Assembly: GCF_900177805.1 (NCBI RefSeq)
Contig: NZ_FXAX01000001.1
Span: 434,001 to 498,000, forward strand
DNA length: 64,000 bases
Source of the DNA: Fibrobacter sp. UWB13
GTDB lineage: Bacteria > Fibrobacterota > Fibrobacteria > Fibrobacterales > Fibrobacteraceae
Direction: 5' to 3'
The position numbers and the translations under genes are program-made. Of the stretch, positions 24,295-32,851 are shown piece by piece. The stretch's first letter is position 1. Every line of letters starts with the position of its first letter. The notes beneath the pieces are model-generated. The model did not search any database. It saw only the letters and a program-made list of their open reading frames with translations, and was not told the DNA's origin.

Positions 24295-25317
24295 TTAGAT
24301 ACCAAAACCGAGACCCAAGCTGAACTTAAATCCGTTGATGTAGTAGTTCTTGGTTATGACTTGAGTATTCATGCCGTAATCTCCGACCTTCTGGTCTTTG
24401 TATTCGACAAACGGAGATTCAAAGAAGTCCGCAAAGTACTTGACCTGTGCAATGAACATCACGCGGCTAGCACGGTTGAGAATCACACCACCGCCAATTT
24501 CGCCGGTAAGGCCACTAGAGACCACTTCGTCGTCTTCGTCATAATAGCGATAGGTGTCGAGTTCGACGCTGCGTCTGCTATATGCAAGGCCGCCACCGAT
24601 AAACGGAGTGATGTTCTTGGTGCCAAACGGGTAGTAGGCAGAGAGAGTCAAGCCAGAAAGGGTCGGTCTATGCGTTTTCTTGGAATCGATATTGTGGATA
24701 GACCAGTCGAAGCCGAACAAGCAGTTTCTGGCATCGTAGAGAACGAATAAACCAAAGCCACCTTCGAATTTTGCTTCGGGATTGACCGGAACCATACTTG
24801 TAATCTGGCCACCGATATAAGAGGACATGCTCTTCTTTTTGCGGGTCTTCGTTTCCTGTTCGGTCACGGAGTAAATATCGTCGTCATCGGTTGCCTTCTT
24901 GTCTGTACCGATGTTACGAGCGACGCGCTGGATAATCGGGTCAAAATCGTCCGGATTCTTTGCTTTAAGGCGGTCGCTCCAGACGGCAGTTTCGTTGTTT
25001 ACGTCATAAAGCTTGAACGAGGTAATGACGTTTTCGCCGAGGCGGGTGAATTCTGCAATGATGAACTTGGAGCAGTTCTTTTCGATTGCCTTCTTGTTGG
25101 CGGCAACGCGGTCGCCAGCCTTGACGGAGTCTTGTTCGGTGTAGTTGAGCAAGATGAAGTTCTTGTTATCTTCGATATAGGTGTTGAGGAGTTTTTCGGC
25201 AGGCAATGCGAAATTCTCGTTTAACCCGATCATGTTGAACGGAGCCATATAGACTCGTTCGGTAGCGTAAATTGATGCTGCAAGAGCAAGAGATGCCGCT
25301 AAGATTTTTTTGATCAT
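24295..25317 (-). CDS. Outer-membrane barrel protein with an N-terminal periplasmic domain
   Basis: Signal peptide at residues 1-18 (ending IYA). Residues 19-140 look like a soluble domain (VYMAPFNMIGLNENFALPAE, then FIIAEFTRLGENVITSFKLY) resembling TolB-N-type or curli CsgG-like periplasmic modules. After an Asp/Lys-rich linker, residues about 170-340 alternate in a beta-barrel fashion (YIGGQITSMVP, GLTLSAYYPFGTKNITPFIG, YYINGFKFSLGLGFGI) and end near the aromatic-rich C-terminus expected of outer-membrane proteins. No specific function recognised. Confidence 0.65.
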   Translation of the reverse strand: MIKKILAASLALAASIYATERVYMAPFNMIGLNENFALPAEKLLNTYIEDNKNFILLNYTEQDSVKAGDRVAANKKAIEKNCSKFIIAEFTRLGENVITSFKLYDVNNETAVWSDRLKAKNPDDFDPIIQRVARNIGTDKKATDDDDIYSVTEQETKTRKKKSMSSYIGGQITSMVPVNPEAKFEGGFGLFVLYDARNCLFGFDWSIHNIDSKKTHRPTLSGLTLSAYYPFGTKNITPFIGGGLAYSRRSVELDTYRYYDEDDEVVSSGLTGEIGGGVILNRASRVMFIAQVKYFADFFESPFVEYKDQKVGDYGMNTQVITKNYYINGFKFSLGLGFGI

Positions 25318-25519
25318 ATTGCTAGTCCTCGTTTATGCTCGTTAAACTTTACATAAGATTGCTTAAATGAGCAGTACTATGTAAAGCTCATGAACGGTTG
25401 TTCTTACATATAATCTAGCAAAAGTAAGGAAAAAATAAAAGAACTTTTTTGCCTAAAATGTAAAATAAACGATGAACTGAGAATATATGGGGCTGATTTG
25501 CAAAAATAAGTGATAATAT

Positions 25520-26296
25520 TCACTTGTTTGGAAGCTCTGCCTCGAGAATATCCTTCATTTTTTTCGTCAGAACGATAGCACTTTTGGTCATAGGGACGTC
25601 CTCAAATTCCTTTACCGAAATCGGATCAAGGACCTTAAGGTTGTACTGGTAGCGTTCTGTGGGGTGGTACTGCAATATTTTATCGTGTTTGCGGATGCCA
25701 ATTTTTTCATTCCCGCCAAAGAAAACAGGAATTATATCATTTTTTGAGTAAAGAGCAAATCTGGCAGCACCTTTCTTAAATTCCCAAGGCTCATTGGGTT
25801 TTGAACGGGTACCTTCTGGGAAAATGATGAGGTTATTGCCCTCTTCCATCGATTTTTTGGCAAGTTCTAGCTGGTCGTCGAAAGGAATGTTGTTTGGAAT
25901 ATAGAGGTTTCTGATGATCAGTGAAACGAATTTATTCTTGACGAGATCGCCTTTGACAATGCAATCGGCGTTGGGGACGAGCGAAAACAAGATGACAACA
26001 TCGAGGATGGAGGGGTGGTTTGCGATGACGACTTTGGAACGGAGGTTGGCGAGGGCTTCCTTGTTTTCGACGCTTACGCGGATGCAGCCGATAAAGCTGA
26101 TGATTTTGATGTAAATGATGAAAAATAAATGATTTAGCTTGCGTGCTATGGTCTTGAAACGCTTTTCTGAAAAGCCTGCAAAAACGTGCATAATCGGAAA
26201 ACCGAATACTGCAACTAAAAGGCTAAACGAGCCAAAAAGTGCAAAACTGAACAGTTTGGCGATAACATGCCAGACGTAGTGGATCTTTTGAATCAT
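25520..26296 (-). CDS. 1-acyl-glycerol-3-phosphate acyltransferase-like protein of the pigment cluster
   Basis: PlsC-type acyltransferase: ANHPSILDVVI gives the NHxxxxD active site and IFPEGTRSKPNE the FPEGTRS substrate motif. An N-terminal hydrophobic segment (about residues 12-35) would anchor it to the inner membrane. It ends the minus-strand arm of the pigment cluster, 5 bases after the chain-length-factor gene. Aryl-polyene clusters carry such an acyltransferase, thought to attach the polyene to a glycerolipid; I infer the same here. A housekeeping PlsC role is less likely given the operon. Confidence 0.82.
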   Translation of the reverse strand: MIQKIHYVWHVIAKLFSFALFGSFSLLVAVFGFPIMHVFAGFSEKRFKTIARKLNHLFFIIYIKIISFIGCIRVSVENKEALANLRSKVVIANHPSILDVVILFSLVPNADCIVKGDLVKNKFVSLIIRNLYIPNNIPFDDQLELAKKSMEEGNNLIIFPEGTRSKPNEPWEFKKGAARFALYSKNDIIPVFFGGNEKIGIRKHDKILQYHPTERYQYNLKVLDPISVKEFEDVPMTKSAIVLTKKMKDILEAELPNK

Positions 26297-26301
26297 CGTG
26301 G

Positions 26302-26994
26302 CTAATTCCTTTGCATATCGATAGCGCAGAGGAATGCTATCGCCTGTTCTGCGGCGGTGTCGAAATTGTTCTGCAACATCTTGAGCTGTGCAAGCTGGTT
26401 TGTAACATCGACATTCTTAAGAGCTGGGTCAGCCTTAGATTCGTCGGTGGTCAGTCTGAGGGCGAGGGCGCAAACGGCGTTTGGGTAGGGTACTCCTGCA
26501 ACGGGAGCGTAAGTTTCGGGGATAAGCTCGTCTGCAAAGATGAACGTGCGGGTGTCGCTAGGCTCGTTTTCGAGGGCGGCTAAGCAGTCTGTCAGTCCGG
26601 TGGTAAAAGCGTCTTTTCCGGAAAAAACGGCGGAGTAGCCTGCGGTGTTTGTTTCGAGAATGGAGGCGTTTGCGACAGCGGCGTTAAATACGGAAAGGCT
26701 GAAATGGGCGGGCGAGACCGTTCCCGTGTCGATGAGCGTTTGGGAAATTTTCAACTGCTGGCTGATTTCGCCAAATTGCGATGCAAATGTGACTTTGCTG
26801 GGGGTGAGCTTGTTTCCGTCTTTATCTTGAGAAACCTGGTCACTGACGAGAACGACCATACGAGAAATGTAGCTCAAACGACGTCTTGTGAGCATCGGGA
26901 CAAATGAAACATCGGGCTTTGGTTTTGCCTCTGTCGGTACAAAACTTGCAATCTTTTCGATATAGATTTTGGGATGAATGGTGTTGTCTGACAT
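26302..26994 (-). CDS. Beta-ketoacyl synthase chain-length-factor-like protein
   Basis: Resembles the short ketosynthase-like proteins of aryl-polyene clusters (Ketoacyl-synt_2 family). It has the characteristic MLTRRRLSYISRMVVLV segment, a region aligned with the ketosynthase active site but with no catalytic Cys or His visible, and a short total length (230). In known systems such proteins pair with a ketosynthase and set chain length. It is 2 bases from the methyltransferase gene upstream. The partner is likely one of the ketosynthases at 38.5 or 40.9 kb. Confidence 0.75.
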   Translation of the reverse strand: MSDNTIHPKIYIEKIASFVPTEAKPKPDVSFVPMLTRRRLSYISRMVVLVSDQVSQDKDGNKLTPSKVTFASQFGEISQQLKISQTLIDTGTVSPAHFSLSVFNAAVANASILETNTAGYSAVFSGKDAFTTGLTDCLAALENEPSDTRTFIFADELIPETYAPVAGVPYPNAVCALALRLTTDESKADPALKNVDVTNQLAQLKMLQNNFDTAAEQAIAFLCAIDMQRN

Positions 26995-26996
26995 GG

Positions 26997-28094
26997 TTAT
27001 GCTTGCTTTATGCGGAAACGGAGGAGGGAATGTGTGCTTGGACCAAGGTTGTGGTGAGCCTCTTTGAGTTCGAAGCCCGCGCTTTCTATGGCGTTTTTGA
27101 GTTCTGCATAGCGGTACATTTTGCTGTTGCCATTGGCGATACAGGTAAAGTAGAGTGATGTTGCCTGTAATGAATAGGCCGCCGCTTCAAAGCGTTGCTT
27201 ATCCCAAAGAGTTTCCAATACGTAGATATCTGTTTCTGGCGTGATTGCCTTGCGTATTTTCGTCAAAATCAGTTTAATCTGGTCCAGTGAAAAACAATCC
27301 AGGAACTGGCTCATCCAGACGACGTCTGCACCTTGAGGGAATTCGGTGGCGTTGTCGAGGACGTTACAAGGGATGGCGTCGATACGGTCGGCAAAGCCTG
27401 CTTCTTTAGCGTTCTTTTCGGCGACAGCGGTCTGACTAGGGAGGTCGATGATGGAAACCTTCACATCCTTGTTGTACTTGCAACAGGAGATTGCCCATTT
27501 GGCGGTATTTCCGCCGATATCAAACAGGTGTTGGATCGGCTTTTCGAATACAATGGGAAGGGCGTCGGGAAAGGATTGGTCCGAATAGAAATGGTCAAAG
27601 CCGAACCAGCTCTTTTTTTGCTGATCTGTAAGCTTAGATAATCCTTCGTATACGGTTTTCCACGGTCCGAGATGCGGGAGTCCTGCGGGCTTGTCTTCAC
27701 GGATGGATTCTTCCAGGTTTTCTGCACCGCGGTAGCAGATATTTTGCGAAAAATCCATATTTACTTGAGTCATTTCATCAAACAAGAGAAAAAAGCCGAT
27801 TTTCCCGAGCGTAAAACGTTCCTTGTTATCTTCGGAATCCTTGTTGATTTTGACAACTCCCATGCCAAGTCCCATCTCGACAAGAACCTTGACACCGTAT
27901 TCCGAAACGCCTGTTTTTTGCGAAAGCTCCGAAATCGTTATGCCTTTTTTGCGGGCGTTGCTGATTTCGCCAAGAATTCCCATGTTCTTAAGTGCGCGGA
28001 TTGCCTGAAAACTTAGTGGGGAAAAAGCAATCTTTTGCGCTTCGAATTTGGCGTTCACTGCATCAATGGAGTCGTCTTTGTAAAATTCAAACAT
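26997..28094 (-). CDS. SAM-dependent O-methyltransferase of the pigment cluster
   Basis: An N-terminal winged-helix dimerisation region (about residues 30-110, with ISELSQKTGVSEYGVKVLVE) precedes a Rossmann methyltransferase fold. That fold has the SAM loop FDIGGNTAKWAISC, the acidic strand end VSIIDLP and later VVWMSQFLDCFS. The architecture is that of plant-type and polyketide O-methyltransferases. Aryl-polyene pigments often carry a methyl group on or near the aromatic head, which this enzyme could add; the exact site cannot be told. It is the first gene of the leftward arm, divergent from the ACP genes. Confidence 0.8.
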   Translation of the reverse strand: MFEFYKDDSIDAVNAKFEAQKIAFSPLSFQAIRALKNMGILGEISNARKKGITISELSQKTGVSEYGVKVLVEMGLGMGVVKINKDSEDNKERFTLGKIGFFLLFDEMTQVNMDFSQNICYRGAENLEESIREDKPAGLPHLGPWKTVYEGLSKLTDQQKKSWFGFDHFYSDQSFPDALPIVFEKPIQHLFDIGGNTAKWAISCCKYNKDVKVSIIDLPSQTAVAEKNAKEAGFADRIDAIPCNVLDNATEFPQGADVVWMSQFLDCFSLDQIKLILTKIRKAITPETDIYVLETLWDKQRFEAAAYSLQATSLYFTCIANGNSKMYRYAELKNAIESAGFELKEAHHNLGPSTHSLLRFRIKQA

Positions 28095-28129
28095 TTTAAC
28101 AATTACAAAATAGAAGTTTTCTATGTTGT

Positions 28130-28158
28130 AAATTAATATAAAATTAATTTTCTATATT
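28130..28158 (+). promoter_or_regulatory. Palindrome and -10 box in the divergent pigment-cluster promoter
   Basis: AAATTAAT and ATTAATTT form a perfect 8-bp inverted repeat with a 5-base spacer (28130-28150). It is followed after 2 bases by TATATT (28153-28158), the likely -10 of the rightward ACP operon. The palindrome covers the expected -35 to -15 zone, so it is a candidate operator. The leftward gene has TATTTT at 28107-28112, 12 bases before its ATG. Confidence 0.45.
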
Positions 28159-28197
28159 GCGGTACGTGAAATAAAGATTAATTAAGGATAAAAACAC

Positions 28198-28473
28198 ATG
28201 TCCGATTTGAACAACCGCATTAAGGATGTCATCATTGAATCCTTGGAATTGGAAGATATCACACCTGATGATATCGTAGATTCTGCTCCGATTTTTGGCA
28301 AGAACGAAAAGGGTGAAGGTCTTGGCCTGGATTCCATCGACGCCCTTGAACTGGGTATTGCCATCAAGGAAAAGTTTGGTGTCACTTTTTCAACGGTAAA
28401 AGAAGAAACGAAGAAGCATTTTGCTTCTGTAGATGCTCTTGCTGCTTATATTTCTGAACATTCTAAGGGTTGA
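28198..28473 (+). CDS. Acyl carrier protein 1 of the pigment cluster
   Basis: A 91-residue acidic ACP. The phosphopantetheine Ser 46 lies in GLGLDSIDALELG. It resembles the acyl carriers of aryl-polyene and related type II polyketide systems, where two ACPs are usual. The ribosome-binding site AAGGA lies 8 bases upstream. Its C-terminus runs a little beyond a minimal ACP. It should carry the growing polyene chain between the ketosynthase, reductase and dehydratase. Confidence 0.9.
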   Translation: MSDLNNRIKDVIIESLELEDITPDDIVDSAPIFGKNEKGEGLGLDSIDALELGIAIKEKFGVTFSTVKEETKKHFASVDALAAYISEHSKG

Positions 28474-28476
28474 TTT

Positions 28477-28731
28477 ATGGAAAAACAGGAAATTTTTGAA
28501 AAAATCAAGGCTGCTCTTATCGAAGATTTCGATATTGACGAAGCAAAGCTCGTGCCGGAAGCCAAACTTTACGAAGACTTGGAACTGGATAGCATTGATG
28601 CCGTTGACTTGATTGTCAAGTTGAAGTCCTTTTTGCCGAGAAATATTGATCCGGAAGTGTTTAAGGCCGTTCGCACGTTGCAGGATGTGGTGGACGCTAT
28701 CTACAACTTGATCCACTCGGAAAGCAAGTGA
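28477..28731 (+). CDS. Acyl carrier protein 2 of the pigment cluster
   Basis: A second ACP of 84 residues with Ser 39 in DLELDSIDAVDLI. It starts 3 bases after the first ACP gene and ends overlapping the next gene by one base (TGATG). The sequence differs enough from the first to suggest separate duties, for example one loaded by the adenylating enzyme with the aryl starter and the other with malonyl units. That division is inferred. Confidence 0.9.
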   Translation: MEKQEIFEKIKAALIEDFDIDEAKLVPEAKLYEDLELDSIDAVDLIVKLKSFLPRNIDPEVFKAVRTLQDVVDAIYNLIHSESK

Positions 28732-31079
28732 TGAAATCGATCGCGGGAAAGGTTCTCTTTACCGCAATTTCTGTTCTGTACCCGTTAATCGTTTATTGCG
28801 GGTTAGAATTTTGGGGGCTCTCGCCAAGGCGATTGAGCCTCTTGCTTTTATCGCTTGCGTTTTTTCATTTTCTGAACTTTACGCGCAATTCGTCAAAGTT
28901 GGACCGCTTACGCATGGCTGTGCTTATTGCACTTGTACTTGTGTGCGCGGTTATTGCATTTTTTGCAGATAACATTTTATTTGTCAAGTTTTACCCAGTA
29001 CTTGTCAACTTGAGTTTGCTTGCGTTTTTTGGATTTACGCTTTGGCGGACTCCGAGTTTTGCGTTTCGCATGGCGATGCTTGGGAATAAAAATCTGAAAA
29101 ATTCTCCGTCGTTAAAATCGGTGGAACGTTATTGCAATAAGGTGACTTTGGCGTGGTGTGTTTTTTTTGTTGTGAATGCATCCATTTCAACAACCACCGT
29201 TTTTATTGGGTCTGATAAAGTTTGGTCGTTATATAACGGATTAATTTCCTACATTTTAGTTGGAATTTTTTTTACAGTGGAATTTGGGATTCGAAAAATG
29301 GTGCAGAGCAAAATGCAGTCATACGTTCCTGTATGTGATTTGGAACAGGATTCTCGCCCGGATGGAGCGCTTGTCGCTGATGGCAAAACCTGGGGCGATT
29401 TCGTGAGCGATGTTTCCAAGGTGCGTTATTACCTTGAAGCTCGTGAAAATACACCATGGATTTTGCATTGCGAAGATTCGTATTTCTTTACGGTATCGCT
29501 TTTGGCTATGCTCCAGAGCGGTCGCAAGGCGCTTGTGACGGCGAATCGCCAAGATGCGTTTATCAAGGAAATCAAGAAGCCTGAATACGGATTCTTGACG
29601 GATGAACCTTTTACGGGTGATATCGCAGGAATGCCTGCGACGATGATTCAGGATGTGCTCGTTAGTGAAAATGTGCACTGCACGGATGGTGACATTTCTC
29701 GCGAAATTAAGTTCGGCAAGTTCGACAAAACCAAGGCTGAAATGGTAATGTACACGTCGGGCACGACAGGAGAGCCGAAAGCCGTATTCAAATTGTTTAT
29801 GCAATTTGAAAATGAACTTTTTGAACTCGTGAAAGTCTTTGGAAACGACTGGGTTGATCGCAAAGTCTTTAGTACTGTAAACCACCATCATATTTACGGT
29901 TTGTTGTTTACGGCGCTTTTGCCTATTGCGACTGGACTTCCGTTCTGTAGGTATCGTATCGATTTCCCAACTGAACTTGCAAACATTGCGGGGGCGGCGG
30001 CGGTTGTGGCTTCGAGCCCTGCGTTCTTGAAGCGCTTGGCTGCTGAAGCGGATAAGCCGATTGATTTTAAATGCCCGCCGATTATTTATTCTTCGGGTGG
30101 CCCGCTCCCTGTGGAGGTGGCTCAAAAAGCAAGTGAACTCGTTGGCTATTGGCCGATGGAAATTTATGGCAGCACCGAAACTGGTGGCATTGCTTATCGC
30201 CAGTCCAAGAATGGCGCTGTTTGGAAACCGTTTGAAGTTTGCAAAATGAGTGTTGCCGAAAATGGATGCTTGAACATCAAGTCGAGCTACATTTTGGAAG
30301 CTGAAGGTTTCACGACGGGGGACTTGGTGGACCTTTATGACGACGGTCGTTTCTTGCTCAAGGGACGTTCGGATTCGATTGTGAAAATTGAAGAAAAGCG
30401 AATCTCGCTCCCTGAAGTGGAAAATCGCTTGAAGCAGACAGGCTTGGTTCAAGATGTGCGCGTGGTTCCGATGGTGGGCAAACGCCAGTACTTGGCTGCC
30501 GCGATTGTGCTGAACGAGGTTGGACGTGAAAAGTTTGCAGGCTTACCGAAACTTGCCATCAATAATTATTTCCATGATTATTTGCTCCAGTTTATAGAGA
30601 ATACCGTTTCTCCAAAGAAGTGGCGCTATCTTGAAGAATTGCCGCAGAATACCGAAGGCAAAATCCGCATGCGCGATATCCAGGCTTTGTTTAATTTGCC
30701 TGAAAGTCAGAACTTTAAGATTTTGAAGTTCCGTCGTGAACCGGGGGCTTTGACAGCAAAGCTTTTGTTCCCGGCGACGAGCGATTACTACGATGGACAT
30801 TTTCCGGAGTTCAAGTTGCTCCCGGCAGTCGCTCAAGTGGATATGGTGCTTCGCCTTGCCCGAAATTTCTTGGATGTGCCTAAAAAGCTTTCTAAAATTC
30901 ATCGTACCAAGTTCGCAAGCCCCATTTTGCCTGATGTTCCTGTGATGCTCAAGGTTTCTTATAATGCTGATGCCGCTAAGGTGACGTTTAGCTTTACAAG
31001 TATGCCTGATGCACAGGGCAACGAAAAAATGCATTCAAGCGGTTCGTTCACGATGAATCCGGAGGAATCCCTTGGCTAA
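28731..31079 (+). CDS. Three-domain fusion: membrane domain, acyl-ACP/CoA ligase and hotdog dehydratase
   Basis: Residues about 1-195 form six or so membrane helices. Residues about 205-660 are an AMP-binding ligase with YTSGTTGEPK (342-350), EIYGSTETGGIAY, GRSDSIVKIEEKRISLPEVE and the catalytic Lys in NTEGKIRMRD. Residues about 670-780 are a FabZ/ApeI-type hotdog domain with YYDGHFPEFKLLPAVAQVD. In E. coli and Vibrio aryl-polyene clusters three adjacent genes encode a membrane protein, an adenylating enzyme and a dehydratase; here they are one chain. It likely activates the aryl acid starter at the membrane. I prefer the ATG overlapping the ACP stop to the GTG one codon earlier. Confidence 0.85.
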   Translation: MKSIAGKVLFTAISVLYPLIVYCGLEFWGLSPRRLSLLLLSLAFFHFLNFTRNSSKLDRLRMAVLIALVLVCAVIAFFADNILFVKFYPVLVNLSLLAFFGFTLWRTPSFAFRMAMLGNKNLKNSPSLKSVERYCNKVTLAWCVFFVVNASISTTTVFIGSDKVWSLYNGLISYILVGIFFTVEFGIRKMVQSKMQSYVPVCDLEQDSRPDGALVADGKTWGDFVSDVSKVRYYLEARENTPWILHCEDSYFFTVSLLAMLQSGRKALVTANRQDAFIKEIKKPEYGFLTDEPFTGDIAGMPATMIQDVLVSENVHCTDGDISREIKFGKFDKTKAEMVMYTSGTTGEPKAVFKLFMQFENELFELVKVFGNDWVDRKVFSTVNHHHIYGLLFTALLPIATGLPFCRYRIDFPTELANIAGAAAVVASSPAFLKRLAAEADKPIDFKCPPIIYSSGGPLPVEVAQKASELVGYWPMEIYGSTETGGIAYRQSKNGAVWKPFEVCKMSVAENGCLNIKSSYILEAEGFTTGDLVDLYDDGRFLLKGRSDSIVKIEEKRISLPEVENRLKQTGLVQDVRVVPMVGKRQYLAAAIVLNEVGREKFAGLPKLAINNYFHDYLLQFIENTVSPKKWRYLEELPQNTEGKIRMRDIQALFNLPESQNFKILKFRREPGALTAKLLFPATSDYYDGHFPEFKLLPAVAQVDMVLRLARNFLDVPKKLSKIHRTKFASPILPDVPVMLKVSYNADAAKVTFSFTSMPDAQGNEKMHSSGSFTMNPEESLG

Positions 31080-31839
31080 AGCTGATGCAAAAAATGTCGA
31101 AGTTCGACTTTGTGCGATTGTACCTGTGTACAGGCACGAAAAGGCGTCCCGAGCAGTTGTCGAAAAGCTTGTCTCTTACAATTTGCCCGTGATTCTTGTT
31201 GATGATGGCAATGCTCCAGAAGGTCATGAAATTCTGGTGCAAATCACCAAGGAATTTCCGAATGTGGAACTTGTAACACACAAAGTCAATCGCGGTAAAG
31301 GCGGTGCGGTGCGCTCTGGAATGGAAGCTGCTGTCGCTGCTGGCTATACGCACGCCCTTCAGGTCGATGCCGATGGTCAGCACGATATGGAGGCTATTCC
31401 GTTTTTCATGAAGGCGGCGAAAAAGCACCCTGCTGATATGATTTGTGGATTCCCGCAGTACGATGATTCTGTTCCAAAATCTCGTGAAAACGGCCGTAAG
31501 GTCACGAATTTCTGGGTGGCTGTCGAAACGCTTTCGAAGGACATTCCCGATGCCATGTGCGGTTTTCGCGTGTACCCGCTGGCAACATCATGGAAAGTGG
31601 TTCGCCGTTTCCGTAACAACCGCATGGGCTTTGATATTGAAATTCTGGTGCGACTCTCTTGGGCTGGCTTAAAGATGCGTTTTTACCCGATCAAGGTAAG
31701 CTATCCGGAAGACGGAGTCTCGAACTTTAGAATGTTCCATGACAATGTCGCTATTTCGCTCACGCATTCGATGCTCTTCTTTGGCATGTTGATTCGACTG
31801 CCTTTGATTCTGGCTCGCCGTCTGTTTAAAAAGAAATAA
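31072..31839 (+). CDS. Glycosyltransferase family 2 protein of the pigment cluster
   Basis: GT-A fold: LCAIVPVYRHEK opens the nucleotide-sugar fold, VILVDDGN gives an early Asp pair and ALQVDADGQHD supplies the DxD-type metal site. The TTG start overlaps the previous stop and has GGAGG 7 bases upstream. Aryl-polyene clusters often have a gene with glycosyltransferase followed by acyltransferase; here these are two adjacent genes. It may glycosylate the polyene or its lipid anchor. There is no clear membrane domain apart from a basic, hydrophobic C-terminus (MLIRLPLILARRLFKKK). Confidence 0.85.
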   Translation: MAKADAKNVEVRLCAIVPVYRHEKASRAVVEKLVSYNLPVILVDDGNAPEGHEILVQITKEFPNVELVTHKVNRGKGGAVRSGMEAAVAAGYTHALQVDADGQHDMEAIPFFMKAAKKHPADMICGFPQYDDSVPKSRENGRKVTNFWVAVETLSKDIPDAMCGFRVYPLATSWKVVRRFRNNRMGFDIEILVRLSWAGLKMRFYPIKVSYPEDGVSNFRMFHDNVAISLTHSMLFFGMLIRLPLILARRLFKKK

Positions 31840-31840
31840 C

Positions 31841-32836
31841 ATGGACGCGAATACCCCAAATTTGAATACAAATGATGTCTTGAAGGCGCATTGGGCGGAC
31901 ATCAAGGAAGTGGGCGGTAGCATGTGGCATTTCCGCTTTATGCTTTGGATGGTATGTCATCTGCCGCTGTTCATGGTCGAAATCATTACGGCTGTGGTTT
32001 GCTTCTTCTTTTGGCTGGGAGCGAAGCCTGTTCGTGTTCGTTCTAAAGTTTATCTGGAACATGTGTTCAAGGCGAACGGGAAACGCGTTGATTTATTGGG
32101 GACGTATAAGCATATCTATTCGTTTGCCCTTTCGATGATGGAAAAATTGCTTGGCTGGAAGGGGGCTATCAAGCTGAACCAAATTGAAACGCAAAATGAT
32201 GATTTGCATTCGTTGATGGACGGTTTCGAAAATGGGCAAGGCGCTTTTGCCATTTGTTCACATTTAGGGAATATGGAAATGCTTCGTTCGTTGACTGGGT
32301 ATGGCGAATACATGACGAAGCGAAAGTTTGAAGTTTTCCCGGTACTTGATTTTTCGGTAACTTCAAAATTTAACAGCCTCTTGCGTGAATTGAATCCAGA
32401 ATTGATGGACCATGTAGTGGATGCAAACCGCATTGATGTGAATACTGCGGTGTGGATGAAAGAACAAATTCACAATGGCAACTTCGTTGTAATCGCTGGG
32501 GATCGCACGTCTGCTAATTCAAGAAATCGCGTGATTGAAACAACGTTTTTAGGGGAACCTGCAAATTTCCCGGAAGGCGCGTTTTCATTGGCGGGCATCC
32601 TTGATGCTCCTGTTTATTTCATTTTTGCGATTCGCAAACACGATTTTAATATCCGCTCTGCATATGAAATGCATGTGGTGCGGGCTAAAACGTCTTTAGA
32701 CTGCTCACGTAAAGAGCGGCCGGAGCGTTTGAAAATGCTTTTGCAGGAATACACTGAGTTGTTGGAAAGGCTGTGCAAAGAACATCCTTATCAGTGGTAC
32801 AATTTCTACAACTTTTGGGAAAGATTAGAAAAATAG
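31841..32836 (+). CDS. LpxL/HtrB-like lipid acyltransferase of the pigment cluster
   Basis: Resembles lipid A biosynthesis acyltransferases. It has an N-terminal membrane segment (about residues 30-65), an HxxxxE catalytic motif in ICSHLGNMEMLRSL and later GDRTSANSRNRV and FPEGAFSLA. It is 331 residues long, near the family norm, and begins 1 base after the glycosyltransferase. In the cluster it may acylate the carrier lipid or the pigment rather than lipid A. The GT2-acyltransferase order matches that of a single fused protein in some proteobacterial clusters. Confidence 0.8.
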   Translation: MDANTPNLNTNDVLKAHWADIKEVGGSMWHFRFMLWMVCHLPLFMVEIITAVVCFFFWLGAKPVRVRSKVYLEHVFKANGKRVDLLGTYKHIYSFALSMMEKLLGWKGAIKLNQIETQNDDLHSLMDGFENGQGAFAICSHLGNMEMLRSLTGYGEYMTKRKFEVFPVLDFSVTSKFNSLLRELNPELMDHVVDANRIDVNTAVWMKEQIHNGNFVVIAGDRTSANSRNRVIETTFLGEPANFPEGAFSLAGILDAPVYFIFAIRKHDFNIRSAYEMHVVRAKTSLDCSRKERPERLKMLLQEYTELLERLCKEHPYQWYNFYNFWERLEK

Positions 32837-32851
32837 GTGGAGAACAATCTC

